A DNA stretch of 32,407 nt from an uncultured Porphyromonadaceae bacterium (GTDB lineage: Bacteria; Bacteroidota; Bacteroidia; Bacteroidales; Muribaculaceae), in contig CAMWUY010000007.1 in assembly GCA_947177615.1 (NCBI GenBank), forward strand, positions 1 to 32,407. The letters run 5' to 3'. The notes beneath the pieces were generated by a model that saw nothing but the letters and a program-made list of their open reading frames with translations, was not told where the DNA came from and made no database searches. Position numbers and translations under genes: made by a program. How positions within the stretch are numbered: the first letter of the stretch is position 1; every line of letters starts with the position of its first letter. Positions 1 through 8,144 of the stretch are shown here, piece after piece.

Positions 1-32
1 GTCCTTTGCTCTACCAACTGAGCTATGGCACC
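1..32 (-). tRNA. partial tRNA, 5' half only (probably tRNA-Phe)
   Basis: On the minus strand the window starts inside a tRNA. Reading leftwards from position 32, the acceptor arm is GGTGCCA, followed by TA, a standard D arm (GCTC-AGTTGGTA-GAGC) and the first side of the anticodon stem (AAGGA). The anticodon and 3' half lie outside the window. The amino acid is therefore not readable; Phe is my guess, because this acceptor/D-arm/AAGGA combination resembles Bacteroidales tRNA-Phe as I remember it. A good promoter sits about 40 bp upstream (74-105, minus). Confidence 0.85.
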
Positions 33-73
33 TTATAGGGGTTGCTCCGGGGATTGTTTCCCGTTTGCGTTTG

Positions 74-105
74 CAAAGTTAATACTAATTTTTTATTTGA
101 CCAAA
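74..105 (-). promoter_or_regulatory. Bacteroidota-type promoter for the tRNA
   Basis: On the minus strand TTTG (105-102) is followed after 20 nt by TAACTTTG (81-74). This matches the -33 TTTG / -7 TAnnTTTG layout known from Bacteroides. Transcription would start near 67-70, about 35-40 nt before the tRNA 5' end at 32. The two other clear promoters of the window (30420 and 32182) have the same 20-nt spacer. Confidence 0.75.
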
Positions 106-223
106 TGTTTTGGCTCTTTTTTATTTTATTTTTTTGTTTAGAACTTTTTCGGACTGATTTTTGTCTTTTATTTAGGTGAAAATGGGGGAGGGGGATGGGG
201 TCATAACCTAATTTATTTTGATT

Positions 224-1201
224 ATGGATGTCGTGTGGCTTGTTGTCGGGTTGGTGATGATACTGGTGGGAGCTAATATGTTGACGGATGGGGCTACATC
301 GTTAGCTCGTCGTTGGGGTATGTCAGATCTGATGGTTGGTCTTACTGTCGTAGCCTTTGGCACATCAGCCCCGGAGCTGGTGATCAGTATTTCATCAGCC
401 TTGGCAGACAATCCGGGTATTGCTGTCGGTAATGTGGTGGGGAGCAATATATTCAATGTTTTTGTGATCCTTGGCGTTACGGCAATGGTCCGTCCGGTGA
501 TGGTGGAGCGTTCGGTATTGAGCGTAGATATTCCGCTGGTGATATTGTCGTCAGTGGCTTTGGTGGCTATAGGTCTGTCGCAATGGTTGGATGGGACGGC
601 TCCGGTTGTGACTCGTGTAGACGGTATATTGTTGTTGCTCTTCTTTTGCATCTTTATGTATCATACTCTGCATTCGGCTCAGTCGCTGCCTGAGCAGGAT
701 GCCGTGACCGATCCATCGGCTGTAGAGGCATCGCGTCAGCGTGTTATGCCTTTGTGGAAGGGGATATTGTGGACGGTGCTCGGACTCGCCGGCCTTATCA
801 TAGGTGGCGACCTGTTTGTAGATGGAGCGTCGGGGATAGCTCGCGCATTGGGTGTCAGTGATGCGGTGATCGGTCTGACAATAGTGGCAGCCGGCACATC
901 GTTGCCCGAGCTTGCGACATCGGTTACGGCTGCTGTCAAGGGGAATCAGGGCATCGCGATCGGTAATGTCATAGGCAGCAATATCTTCAATATTTTCATG
1001 GTATTGGGTTGTTCGGCGGTGGTGAGAGAATTGCCTTTTGCCGGCATTGATAGTTTCGATCTGCTGACGTTGATGGTGTCAGCGGTATTATTTTGGCTCT
1101 TTGCCAGAGTTTATGGTCAGCGTACGATCACGCGTCCGGAGGGCACCCTGTTGCTGCTCTGTTATCTGGCATACATCACAGTCCGTCTGATACAATTGTG
1201 A
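224..1201 (+). CDS. calcium/sodium antiporter (CaCA family, YrbG-like)
   Basis: Inner-membrane cation exchanger that would expel Ca2+ in exchange for Na+ (or H+). The protein is almost entirely hydrophobic and shows the two inverted alpha repeats of the CaCA family: GLTVVAFGTSAPEL with GNVVGSNIFN in the first half, and GLTIVAAGTSLPEL with GNVIGSNIFN in the second half. The acidic residues in the two TSxPEL motifs are the ion ligands in this family. About ten membrane segments and 325 residues are normal for YrbG-type members. The ORF track starts at a TTG (218); I prefer the ATG two codons later (224), which begins directly at the first hydrophobic segment. It stands alone between the divergent tRNA and a long AT-rich gap. 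The exact ion coupling cannot be read from sequence. Confidence 0.92.
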   Translation: MDVVWLVVGLVMILVGANMLTDGATSLARRWGMSDLMVGLTVVAFGTSAPELVISISSALADNPGIAVGNVVGSNIFNVFVILGVTAMVRPVMVERSVLSVDIPLVILSSVALVAIGLSQWLDGTAPVVTRVDGILLLLFFCIFMYHTLHSAQSLPEQDAVTDPSAVEASRQRVMPLWKGILWTVLGLAGLIIGGDLFVDGASGIARALGVSDAVIGLTIVAAGTSLPELATSVTAAVKGNQGIAIGNVIGSNIFNIFMVLGCSAVVRELPFAGIDSFDLLTLMVSAVLFWLFARVYGQRTITRPEGTLLLLCYLAYITVRLIQL

Positions 1202-1537
1202 TAGAGACGGTTATCTCTTGATATATTTGCGTCCGTTGATGAAATATGTTTAATATTCAATACCGCCAGAGAGCATATAAAGATATATGTAAGATGCTTT
1301 TTAAGAAATAACATAATCAAAGGTCTTAGCGGTATCGAATGTTTATGATGTTGTTGTGCGTATTGAATTCGAATGGGATAATCCATGTAGAAAAGTATAT
1401 GTGTAAAAGGATGTTGCAGAGTTAGTGAACGCAAGGATAGCAAAAATATATGAAATTGGATTTCAATATAATATTAACTTGGTTATATACGTTTTAATAT
1501 TGTTGAAAATCAATTTTAATATATATTAACGGTTGAT
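1202..1537. other. AT-rich intergenic region, no gene seen
   Basis: About 336 bp between the exchanger and the hexapeptide acyltransferase. Directly after the exchanger is a small inverted repeat (AGAGA-cggtta-TCTCT, about 1203-1218) without a T tract, too weak to call a terminator. TATATTTG at 1222-1229 matches a -7 box but has no TTTG at a sensible distance. The ORF listed on the minus strand here (1162-1443) has no protein-like character. Confidence 0.5.
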
Positions 1538-1948
1538 ATGAGAGAATTTTTATGGTGTATTGTCACTAATATATATCCATGGATGCTGCGCAAGTGGTAT
1601 AAGATGAATATCGGTAATGGTTGCAGAATATCAATGAGTGCGCATTTGGATAAATCAATTAATCCTCAAGGTATACATGTCGGTGATAATACATGGGTTC
1701 TGAGGGAGGCAATGATTTTAGCTCATGATCATTGTCGCAGCCTGCGCACGGATACTAAAATCGGGCGCGACTGTGTTATAGGTGTCCGTAGTATTATCTT
1801 GCCCGGAGTGAATATTGGAGATGAGGTAGTTGTGGGTGCCGGCAGCGTTGTGACACATGACGTGCCTGATAGATGTGTTGTCGTAGGCAATCCCGCAAGG
1901 ATCATCAAGGAGGGTATAAACGTGAAAAATGGCAAAATTTTAAAATAG
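1538..1948 (+). CDS. hexapeptide-repeat acyltransferase (WcaF/LbH-like)
   Basis: Small O- or N-acetyltransferase of the left-handed beta-helix class, expected to move an acetyl group from acetyl-CoA to a sugar or another small acceptor in the cytoplasm. The 136 residues contain repeated [IV]-G-x-x hexads (IGNGCRIS, IHVGDNTWV, IGRDCVIGVRSIILPGVNIGDEVVVGAGSVV) and the family's usual ending VVGNPARII. A likely catalytic His lies in the AHDH segment. The N-terminus is short and lacks the helical domain of CysE. It sits 300 bp before the export genes and is separated from them by the promoter at 2190, so it may belong to the polysaccharide locus functionally without being in the same transcript. 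Substrate unknown. Confidence 0.8.
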   Translation: MREFLWCIVTNIYPWMLRKWYKMNIGNGCRISMSAHLDKSINPQGIHVGDNTWVLREAMILAHDHCRSLRTDTKIGRDCVIGVRSIILPGVNIGDEVVVGAGSVVTHDVPDRCVVVGNPARIIKEGINVKNGKILK

Positions 1949-2045
1949 TTGCATAATATTCGATTTTATATCTTAAAACTATCCAAACGCTTGGCAATGC
2001 TTGTGTATATAACATTTTTTTTATAATTTCGCGTTGCGACGTTTC

Positions 2046-2063
2046 AGATAATTACAATTATCT
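2046..2063. repeat. perfect palindrome upstream of the polysaccharide promoter
   Basis: AGATAATT-AC-AATTATCT is an 8-bp perfect inverted repeat with a 2-nt centre, about 125 bp before the -33 box at 2190. The form suits a dimeric DNA-binding protein. It is AT-rich, so chance is not excluded. Confidence 0.5.
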
Positions 2064-2087
2064 TTCGTGGCTATATTTTTAAGAATC

Positions 2088-2129
2088 TGACGTATAAGAA
2101 TATAATAGAGTTCTTATCTTGTCACGTCA
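2088..2129. repeat. nested inverted repeat upstream of the polysaccharide promoter
   Basis: Two nested inverted pairs: TGACG (2088-2092) with CGTCA (2125-2129), and TAAGAA (2095-2100) with TTCTTA (2111-2116). It lies about 60-100 bp before the promoter at 2190. It could be an operator or, if an earlier transcript crosses it, an RNA hairpin. There is no T tract directly after it. Confidence 0.45.
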
Positions 2130-2189
2130 ATTGATATATATAATCGTCCTCTTTGTTTGTAACTGCTTATGGTTGAGTAAAATACGATC

Positions 2190-2219
2190 TTTGGCAGGAC
2201 TCAGAGATATGTACTTTTG
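2190..2219 (+). promoter_or_regulatory. candidate promoter of the polysaccharide operon
   Basis: TTTG (2190-2193) and TACTTTTG (2212-2219) match the Bacteroidota -33/-7 consensus. The spacer is 18 nt, slightly shorter than the 20 nt of the other promoters in the window. Transcription would start near 2225, giving a leader of about 25 nt before the ATG at 2249. No flanking inverted repeats of the kind that allow promoter inversion are visible. Confidence 0.55.
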
Positions 2220-2248
2220 TCATCAATCCACAATACTATAATAACGGT

Positions 2249-3046
2249 ATGAAACTAAATAAAGTCCTCCTCGCGCTCGGCCTCGGACTATTGCTGACGT
2301 CCTGTAAGGTCCCGAAGGATATCACATATATGCAAGGTTTTGACAACAATCAGACCGAGGCTGTGGCTCCTCCGGTGCGTATCACTGTGCAACCGGATGA
2401 TAAACTCGCAATTATCGTGACCTCCAAGGATCCGGAGTTGGCCGTTGCCTTCAATCTTGCGATCGCTCAGTATCGTATCGGTACCGGCACCAACGGTTCG
2501 ACGATGGAATCAAAGGCAGCCGCGTATACTATCGATCCTGATGGCTATATAGACTTCCCGTTGATAGGCAAGCTGAAAGTGGCCGGTCTGAACAGATATG
2601 GTGTCTCCGAGCTTATCAAAAATGAGATACTGGCCCGTGGTCTGGTAAAGGATCCTGTAGTGACGGTAGAGTATCTTAACGCCAAGATTTCAGTCTTAGG
2701 AGATGTCAAGGATCCCGGACAATATTCGATAGAGCGTGACAATATGACCCTATTGCAGGCTATCGCGATGGCCGGGGATCTGAATATCACCGGCAACCGT
2801 ACCAATATCCTCGTTGTCCGCGAAGATAGTGGCAAGGATATAGCATACCGTGTAGACCTGACTGACACCAAATCTCTTATGGAGAGCCCGGCATACTATC
2901 TGCGTCAGAATGACGTTGTATATGTCGAGCCTAACAACACCCGCAAGCGTCAGGCCACAGAGACAGCCAACGTCTTCTACAACCCTACCATCTGGGTGTC
3001 TGTCGCCAGTGTGCTCACTTCAATAGCGGTGATTATCTTTAGATAA
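2249..3046 (+). CDS. wza: polysaccharide export lipoprotein (OPX, Wza-like)
   Basis: Outer-membrane polysaccharide export protein that forms or gates the exit path for the polymer together with the co-polymerase encoded next. The N-terminus is a lipoprotein signal: basic MKLNK, a Leu/Gly-rich core and lipobox LTSC with the acylated Cys at residue 19. A Poly_export domain follows (VTVQPDDKLAIIV-type start, then YTIDPDGYIDFPLIGKLKVAGL), then an SLBB domain (ISVLGDVKDPGQY... LLQAIAMAGDL). A hydrophobic C-terminal segment (IWVSVASVLTSIAVIIF) is typical of Bacteroidota OPX proteins and may take the role of the C-terminal outer-membrane helix. Length 265 aa is normal for the phylum and shorter than E. 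coli Wza. First gene after the promoter at 2190, 73 bp before the kinase gene. Confidence 0.93.
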   Translation: MKLNKVLLALGLGLLLTSCKVPKDITYMQGFDNNQTEAVAPPVRITVQPDDKLAIIVTSKDPELAVAFNLAIAQYRIGTGTNGSTMESKAAAYTIDPDGYIDFPLIGKLKVAGLNRYGVSELIKNEILARGLVKDPVVTVEYLNAKISVLGDVKDPGQYSIERDNMTLLQAIAMAGDLNITGNRTNILVVREDSGKDIAYRVDLTDTKSLMESPAYYLRQNDVVYVEPNNTRKRQATETANVFYNPTIWVSVASVLTSIAVIIFR

Positions 3047-3119
3047 TGCAGCTTTTTACTATACAAGAATATAACATACACATTAACTCAATCTCAAGTC
3101 CGATAGTGGCATCTCAGTC

Positions 3120-5495
3120 ATGAGAAAGAATGAAGATAAAGAAGAAAAAAAGACAGTCAAACTCTCTGACGTAATCGTGTTGACAATGCGCCACTGGCCG
3201 TGGGTTGTGGTCTCTGTAATAGTGTGTGTGTGTTTAGGTGTGTTGTACGTCATGCATCTTCCGCCCCTGTATTCCAGAGATGCAGCGGTGGTTATAAAGG
3301 ATGAAAACCAATCCGGCAGTGCTCTGAGCTCTCAATTCTCAGCGTTTGCCAGCATGGGTATGTTTGGCAATGGCATGAATATTAGGGATGAGGTCAATAA
3401 ATTGCAGAGTCCTGATTTGATGTCCGAGGTCGTAAGGCGTCTGGAACTCAATAATACCTACGAGATCCCCGGCCGTATGCGCGATAATGTGTGTTACGGT
3501 GACTCACTCCCCATTAAAATCACACTGCCGGATCTCAAAGATCTGTCGTCTGTCAAGATGGAGCTTCACGTTGCTCCCAATGGTGATGTCACCATCGAAG
3601 AGATGACCAGCAAGGATAAGCAATTGCCGGTAAACAGTGATCAAATTATTAAATTCGACAGGCCTGTCAAGACACCTTTAGGTCAAATGGTCGTATCCAA
3701 GGGACCTAATTACAAGCCGGGGAAAGACTATATAATCAAATGGTCGCACATACCTGTGTTTAAGGCTGCCTCTGACTTCGGCAATGAGGTCAATATCCAG
3801 CTACAGGATATTTATGGCAATACAATTCAGATGTCTTTGCTAGATCCCAGCATTCAGCGTGCCGAGGATATTCTGAATACGATCATAGAGGTTTACAACG
3901 AGAATTGGATAGCAAACAAGAATCTGTCAGCGTTGGCCACTACCAAGTTTATCAATGAGCGCCTTGTGTCACTCGAACAGGAACTTGGTGGTGTGGACAA
4001 GGATATCGCAGACTTTCAGTCTGCCAATCTGATGCCCGATGTCGGACAGACTGCATCCATGTATATCCGCAACAATCAGGTGGCCGAGCAGGCTATATTC
4101 GATCTGACCAATAGGCTTCAGGTGGCACAATACATGCGTCAGTTTGTAACCGATGCGGCCAACAAACATCAGATTTTACCCAATAATGTAGGTCTTGAAA
4201 ATTCTACATTGACCCAGCAGATCTCAGAGTATAATAAAAAGCTGATGGAGTTCAACAGGCTGTCAGTCAATTCCTCTGAAAGTCATCCGATGATTACGGC
4301 TCTCGACAATGATCTGGATGGTATGAGAGTCGCCATCATAGCAGCCCTTAACAATACGGTGCAGAGCTTGACGGCACAATTGCGTAATGCCCAGGGTGAG
4401 AAAGATAAAGCACAGGCACGTTTGGCCGGGACACCGGGTCAGGCTACCCATCTGTTGGGTATCGGCCGTGAGCAGAAAGTAAAGGAAAATCTATATCTCT
4501 TCCTGCTTCAGAAACGTGAGGAAAATGAATTGACCCGTGCATTTACTGCATACAATACTGAGGTCATAGCTCACCCGTACGGTGATAATAATCCTGTAGC
4601 ACCCCGCAAGGTCGTAATTTGCGCAGTCGCATTCCTGGTCGGTCTGTTATTGCCGTTCTTTGTGACATTTATGATCAAGGTGCTCAATACTAAGGTGCGC
4701 ACCAAGAGTGATCTCGAGCCCCTCGGCCTGCCGCTGCTCGGTGAGATACCGTCATGGCATCCGAGTAAGAAATATCGCAAAGAGCTCGAGGAGGAGGGTC
4801 TGCCCGAGAATATCGCCGTACGGCCGGGCAACCGTAATGTCATCAACGATGCATTCCGTGTCTTGCGTGCCAACCTGCGCTTCATGTTGGGCGACCGCAA
4901 GCACCATGATGGCGCATCTGTATTGATGATGACCTCGTTGGTGCCGGGTAGCGGTAAGTCATTTATTTCTGCCAATCTGGCAGTGTCCTTGGCGCTGCGT
5001 CATGGTAAGGTGTTGGTCATAGATGGTGACTTGCGACATGGCAGTTTGTCGGAGATAGTCAAATCCCCGTCTCGTGGTATCAGTAATTACCTCAACGGTG
5101 GATTAGATGATATCAATTCAGTCATGGTGCGTGATGTGGACGGATTGGGTATTGATGTGCTCCCGGTAGGCCACTTCCCGCCTAATCCCACGGAGCTGCT
5201 GGAAGGTGAGCGTTTCAAACAGCTTGTTGACAAATTGCGTCATGAGTACGACTATATCATCATCGACTGTCCTCCATACGCCAATATGGCTGATGCCAAG
5301 ATTATCAATACTGTTTCCGACTGCTGTCTGTTCGTAGTACGAGCCGGCCTCTTCCGACTCGATGATCTGGATATTCTGAAACAATTGTATACAGATAAGG
5401 AGTTAAATAACATGTCACTTATTCTGAATGGTACGACCGACGGCAATACCGAGCGTTACGGATATGCCGACAATTATCACAAGAACGACGATTGA
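3120..5495 (+). CDS. wzc: polysaccharide co-polymerase / BY-kinase (Wzc-like)
   Basis: Inner-membrane protein that controls polymer length and export and autophosphorylates on tyrosine. The N-terminal Wzz domain starts after a TM segment at about 29-50 (WVVVSVIVCVCLGVLYV). A long periplasmic coiled region follows, then a second TM at about 495-516 and the cytosolic kinase. Kinase motifs are complete: the EX2RX2R-like oligomerisation stretch (DAFRVLRANLRF), Walker A VPGSGKS (608-614), Walker A' VLVIDGD (631-637) and Walker B YIIIDCPP (712-719). The C-terminal tyrosine cluster is short: Y780, Y782 and Y786. Kinase and transmembrane parts are fused, as usual in Gram-negatives. No partner Wzb-type phosphatase gene is found in the window. 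It follows the OPX gene and precedes the flippase by 11 bp, so the three are very likely co-transcribed. Confidence 0.95.
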   Translation: MRKNEDKEEKKTVKLSDVIVLTMRHWPWVVVSVIVCVCLGVLYVMHLPPLYSRDAAVVIKDENQSGSALSSQFSAFASMGMFGNGMNIRDEVNKLQSPDLMSEVVRRLELNNTYEIPGRMRDNVCYGDSLPIKITLPDLKDLSSVKMELHVAPNGDVTIEEMTSKDKQLPVNSDQIIKFDRPVKTPLGQMVVSKGPNYKPGKDYIIKWSHIPVFKAASDFGNEVNIQLQDIYGNTIQMSLLDPSIQRAEDILNTIIEVYNENWIANKNLSALATTKFINERLVSLEQELGGVDKDIADFQSANLMPDVGQTASMYIRNNQVAEQAIFDLTNRLQVAQYMRQFVTDAANKHQILPNNVGLENSTLTQQISEYNKKLMEFNRLSVNSSESHPMITALDNDLDGMRVAIIAALNNTVQSLTAQLRNAQGEKDKAQARLAGTPGQATHLLGIGREQKVKENLYLFLLQKREENELTRAFTAYNTEVIAHPYGDNNPVAPRKVVICAVAFLVGLLLPFFVTFMIKVLNTKVRTKSDLEPLGLPLLGEIPSWHPSKKYRKELEEEGLPENIAVRPGNRNVINDAFRVLRANLRFMLGDRKHHDGASVLMMTSLVPGSGKSFISANLAVSLALRHGKVLVIDGDLRHGSLSEIVKSPSRGISNYLNGGLDDINSVMVRDVDGLGIDVLPVGHFPPNPTELLEGERFKQLVDKLRHEYDYIIIDCPPYANMADAKIINTVSDCCLFVVRAGLFRLDDLDILKQLYTDKELNNMSLILNGTTDGNTERYGYADNYHKNDD

Positions 5496-5506
5496 TGTAA
5501 TGAGTA

Positions 5507-6946
5507 ATGGCTGAGTCATTGAAGCGGCAGACTGTACGGGGCACAGTATGGAGCTTTGTAGAGAGTTTCTCTGTACAAACGGTGACGTTTATAGTACAGA
5601 TAATGATGGCCCGGGTTCTGACACCTGCCGACTATGGTCTGACCGGCATGATCGCCATATTTATTGCGATTTCACAATCTTTGGTCGATAGTGGTTTTTC
5701 GCAGGCCCTGATCAGAAAACAGGATCGTACTCAGGTAGACAATAGTACAGTTTTCTTCTTTAATATTTGCATAGGCGCGTTCCTATATTTGCTCCTTTTT
5801 ATATTTGCTCCTCTGATAGCGCGGTTCTATGGTGAGCCTCTCTTGGTCACTGTTACCCGCTTTATGTCGATAAGTCTTATTATCAATTCACTCATCGTTG
5901 TCCAGCGCGCTTTATTGTTTGCACGAGTAGACTTCAAGACAGTCACAAAGGCTTCTCTCACTTCTGTTATCATTTCTGGAGCAATCGGTATATATATGGC
6001 ATATACCAACTTCGGATACTGGTCTATTATAGTCTATTATCTGGCAAATCTGGGTATAAACATGATCCTGCTGTCTATATTGGCGAAGTGGCGACCGTCA
6101 TGGGTATTCTCCTGGCAGTCCTTCAAGGAATTATTTGGTTTTGGCTCAAAGCTGGCAGCTTCAGGTATTATTAATACTCTGTATAAAAATATATATTTAT
6201 TGGTAATAGGCAAAGTCTTCAGGGCGGCTGATCTGGGATATTATATACGCGCTCAACATTTTGCAGACTATCCATCGGCCAATATGACCACTGTAATGGA
6301 GCGCGTCACATATCCCATTTTATGCCGGATACAGGATGATACAGCTCGACTCCAGTCCGTGTACAGGCGGATCATACGAATATCTGCCTATGTTATATTC
6401 CCCATGATGACAGTCCTATCCGCATTGGCGACTCCCCTAATATTACTCTTTCTAAGGCAACAATGGCTGTTTACTGCAGAACTTTTATCAATACTCTGTT
6501 TTGCCATGATGTGGTATCCCATACATGCCATTAATCTTAATCTGCTGAAAGTCAAGGGTCGGAGTGATTTGTTCTTGAAACTTGAGATATATAAGAAAAT
6601 AATTAGTGTCGTTATACTGTGTATATCAGTCCCTTTTGGATTGGTGTTGATGTGTGTCGCCGCTATTATTAACTCTATCTTATCACTGATAATTAATACT
6701 TATTATACGGGCAAGATGATCAATGTAGGTTTCTGGCGCCAGATGCGCGACATTTTACCTATTCTTTTGCTTAGCCTTTTTACCGGTGCATCAGTCTATC
6801 TTACCATCCTATATTTTAATCTGCATCCTGCTCTCTCACTCGCCGTCGGTGCCGTTGAGGCAATCATAATATATCTGGGTCTCTCCAAGATGTTTAAATT
6901 TAATGAATTGGCAGAACTTATCAGCATGGTGCGTGAGAGAAAATAA
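5507..6946 (+). CDS. wzx: Wzx-type flippase (MOP superfamily)
   Basis: Integral membrane protein of 479 aa with about 12-14 hydrophobic segments, belonging to the polysaccharide transporter branch of the MOP superfamily (Polysacc_synt_3 type). The N-terminal part carries the family pattern: an amphipathic start (SLKRQTVRGTVWSFVE), then ARVLTPADYGLTGMIAIF and SGFSQALIRK. Its role would be to flip the undecaprenyl-diphosphate-linked repeat unit to the periplasm for polymerisation. It starts 11 bp after the kinase gene and ends 14 bp before the aminotransferase. A second MOP flippase lies at 24434 on the other strand, so which one serves this locus is inferred from the shared transcript. Confidence 0.92.
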   Translation: MAESLKRQTVRGTVWSFVESFSVQTVTFIVQIMMARVLTPADYGLTGMIAIFIAISQSLVDSGFSQALIRKQDRTQVDNSTVFFFNICIGAFLYLLLFIFAPLIARFYGEPLLVTVTRFMSISLIINSLIVVQRALLFARVDFKTVTKASLTSVIISGAIGIYMAYTNFGYWSIIVYYLANLGINMILLSILAKWRPSWVFSWQSFKELFGFGSKLAASGIINTLYKNIYLLVIGKVFRAADLGYYIRAQHFADYPSANMTTVMERVTYPILCRIQDDTARLQSVYRRIIRISAYVIFPMMTVLSALATPLILLFLRQQWLFTAELLSILCFAMMWYPIHAINLNLLKVKGRSDLFLKLEIYKKIISVVILCISVPFGLVLMCVAAIINSILSLIINTYYTGKMINVGFWRQMRDILPILLLSLFTGASVYLTILYFNLHPALSLAVGAVEAIIIYLGLSKMFKFNELAELISMVRERK

Positions 6947-6960
6947 AATAACATTATGCT

Positions 6961-8085
6961 ATGAATACAGAAAAGACCAATATAACCGTCACCTCACCGC
7001 TTCTCCCTCCGTTAGAGGAATTTCTACCCTATCTGCAGGATATCTGGGACAGGAAGTGGATCACCAACAATGGCAATTATCATAAAGAACTGGAGAAAAA
7101 GCTCTGTGAATATTTGGGCGTCGAGTACATAAGTCTTTTCACCAACGGCACTCTCCCCCTGATAACAGCTCTTCAGGCTCTCGGCATACGTGAGGGAGAG
7201 GTCATCACCACGCCCTATAGCTTTGTGGCCACCACTCATTCTATATGGTGGAATGGTCTCAAACCTGTATTTGTAGATGTGGATCCGGCTACGGGTAACA
7301 TAGATCCTGAGCGCATAGAGGAGGCGGTCACGCCCGCGACCAAGGCTATAATGCCTGTACACGTATATGGCAATCCATGTGATACGGAGCGCATACGTGA
7401 GATAGCGGACCGCCACGGATTGAAAGTAGTGTATGACGCTGCCCACGCATTCGGAGTTGAAGTGCAAGGAGAGTCGATACTCAATGCCGGAGATATCTCA
7501 ACACTCTCGTTCCACGCCACTAAGACGTACAATACCGTGGAAGGGGGTGCATTGGTATGTCATTCAGCCGAAATGAAGCAACATATCGATTATCTCAAAA
7601 ACTTCGGATTTGCCGGTGAAACCTCGGTCATGGCCCCCGGCATCAACTCCAAGATGGATGAGATACGTTCGGCATACGGTCTGCTCAATCTACAGTATGT
7701 GGATGCGGCCATAGCACATCGCAAGAATATATCAGACACATATCGTGAGGTCTTGAATGACGTAGAAGGTATATCTATGTTTGAGCCACGTCCCGATGTC
7801 AAATACAATTACAGTTATTTCCCTATCTTTATCGATGCAGGGAAATATGGTATGACACGTGACGAGCTTTACTTCAAGATGAAGGAGTCCGGAGTGCTTG
7901 GCCGCCGGTATTTCTATCCGCTCATATCAGACTTTGAGCCGTACAAGGAGTTGCCATCGGCCGATCCCGCCAATCTGCCTGTAGCAAAACGGATGGCTGA
8001 TAGTGTGATATGTCTGCCGATGCACCATGATCTGAGTGCCGCAGATGTAGAGCGTGTGTTGGAAATAGTGAGTCGAAAAAGATAA
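6961..8085 (+). CDS. DegT/DnrJ/EryC1/StrS sugar aminotransferase, VioA-like
   Basis: PLP-dependent aminotransferase acting on a nucleotide-bound keto sugar. The fold signatures are present: GTLPLITALQALGI, SFVATTHSIWWNG, IMPVHVYGNPCD, YDAAHAFG, and the PLP lysine in SFHATKTYNTVEGG (K188). The opening (TSPLLPPLEEFLPYL, WITNNG) resembles VioA, which converts dTDP-4-keto-6-deoxyglucose into dTDP-4-amino-4,6-dideoxyglucose (viosamine, Qui4N). I recognise this from memory, so the exact product is not certain; a 3-amino product of the FdtB/QdtB type is the main alternative. The precursor enzymes RmlA and RmlB are not in the window and must be elsewhere. Followed at 59 bp by the ATP-grasp gene and two more genes of one modification block. 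Confidence 0.88.
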   Translation: MNTEKTNITVTSPLLPPLEEFLPYLQDIWDRKWITNNGNYHKELEKKLCEYLGVEYISLFTNGTLPLITALQALGIREGEVITTPYSFVATTHSIWWNGLKPVFVDVDPATGNIDPERIEEAVTPATKAIMPVHVYGNPCDTERIREIADRHGLKVVYDAAHAFGVEVQGESILNAGDISTLSFHATKTYNTVEGGALVCHSAEMKQHIDYLKNFGFAGETSVMAPGINSKMDEIRSAYGLLNLQYVDAAIAHRKNISDTYREVLNDVEGISMFEPRPDVKYNYSYFPIFIDAGKYGMTRDELYFKMKESGVLGRRYFYPLISDFEPYKELPSADPANLPVAKRMADSVICLPMHHDLSAADVERVLEIVSRKR

Positions 8086-8144
8086 CGGCATTCTGAGTTA
8101 GTCTCAGGTAGTGTTACATCGTTGATATAGCGGATATATTACCT

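Noticed and set aside
1162-1443. Minus-strand ORF of 93 aa in the gap after the exchanger
   Set aside because: It overlaps the end of the exchanger gene, has no recognisable domain or composition of a real protein, and no promoter or neighbour supports it.
1949-2248. Invertible promoter as in Bacteroides capsule loci
   Set aside because: No pair of inverted repeats flanks the promoter at 2190; the palindromes found are local and both lie upstream of it.
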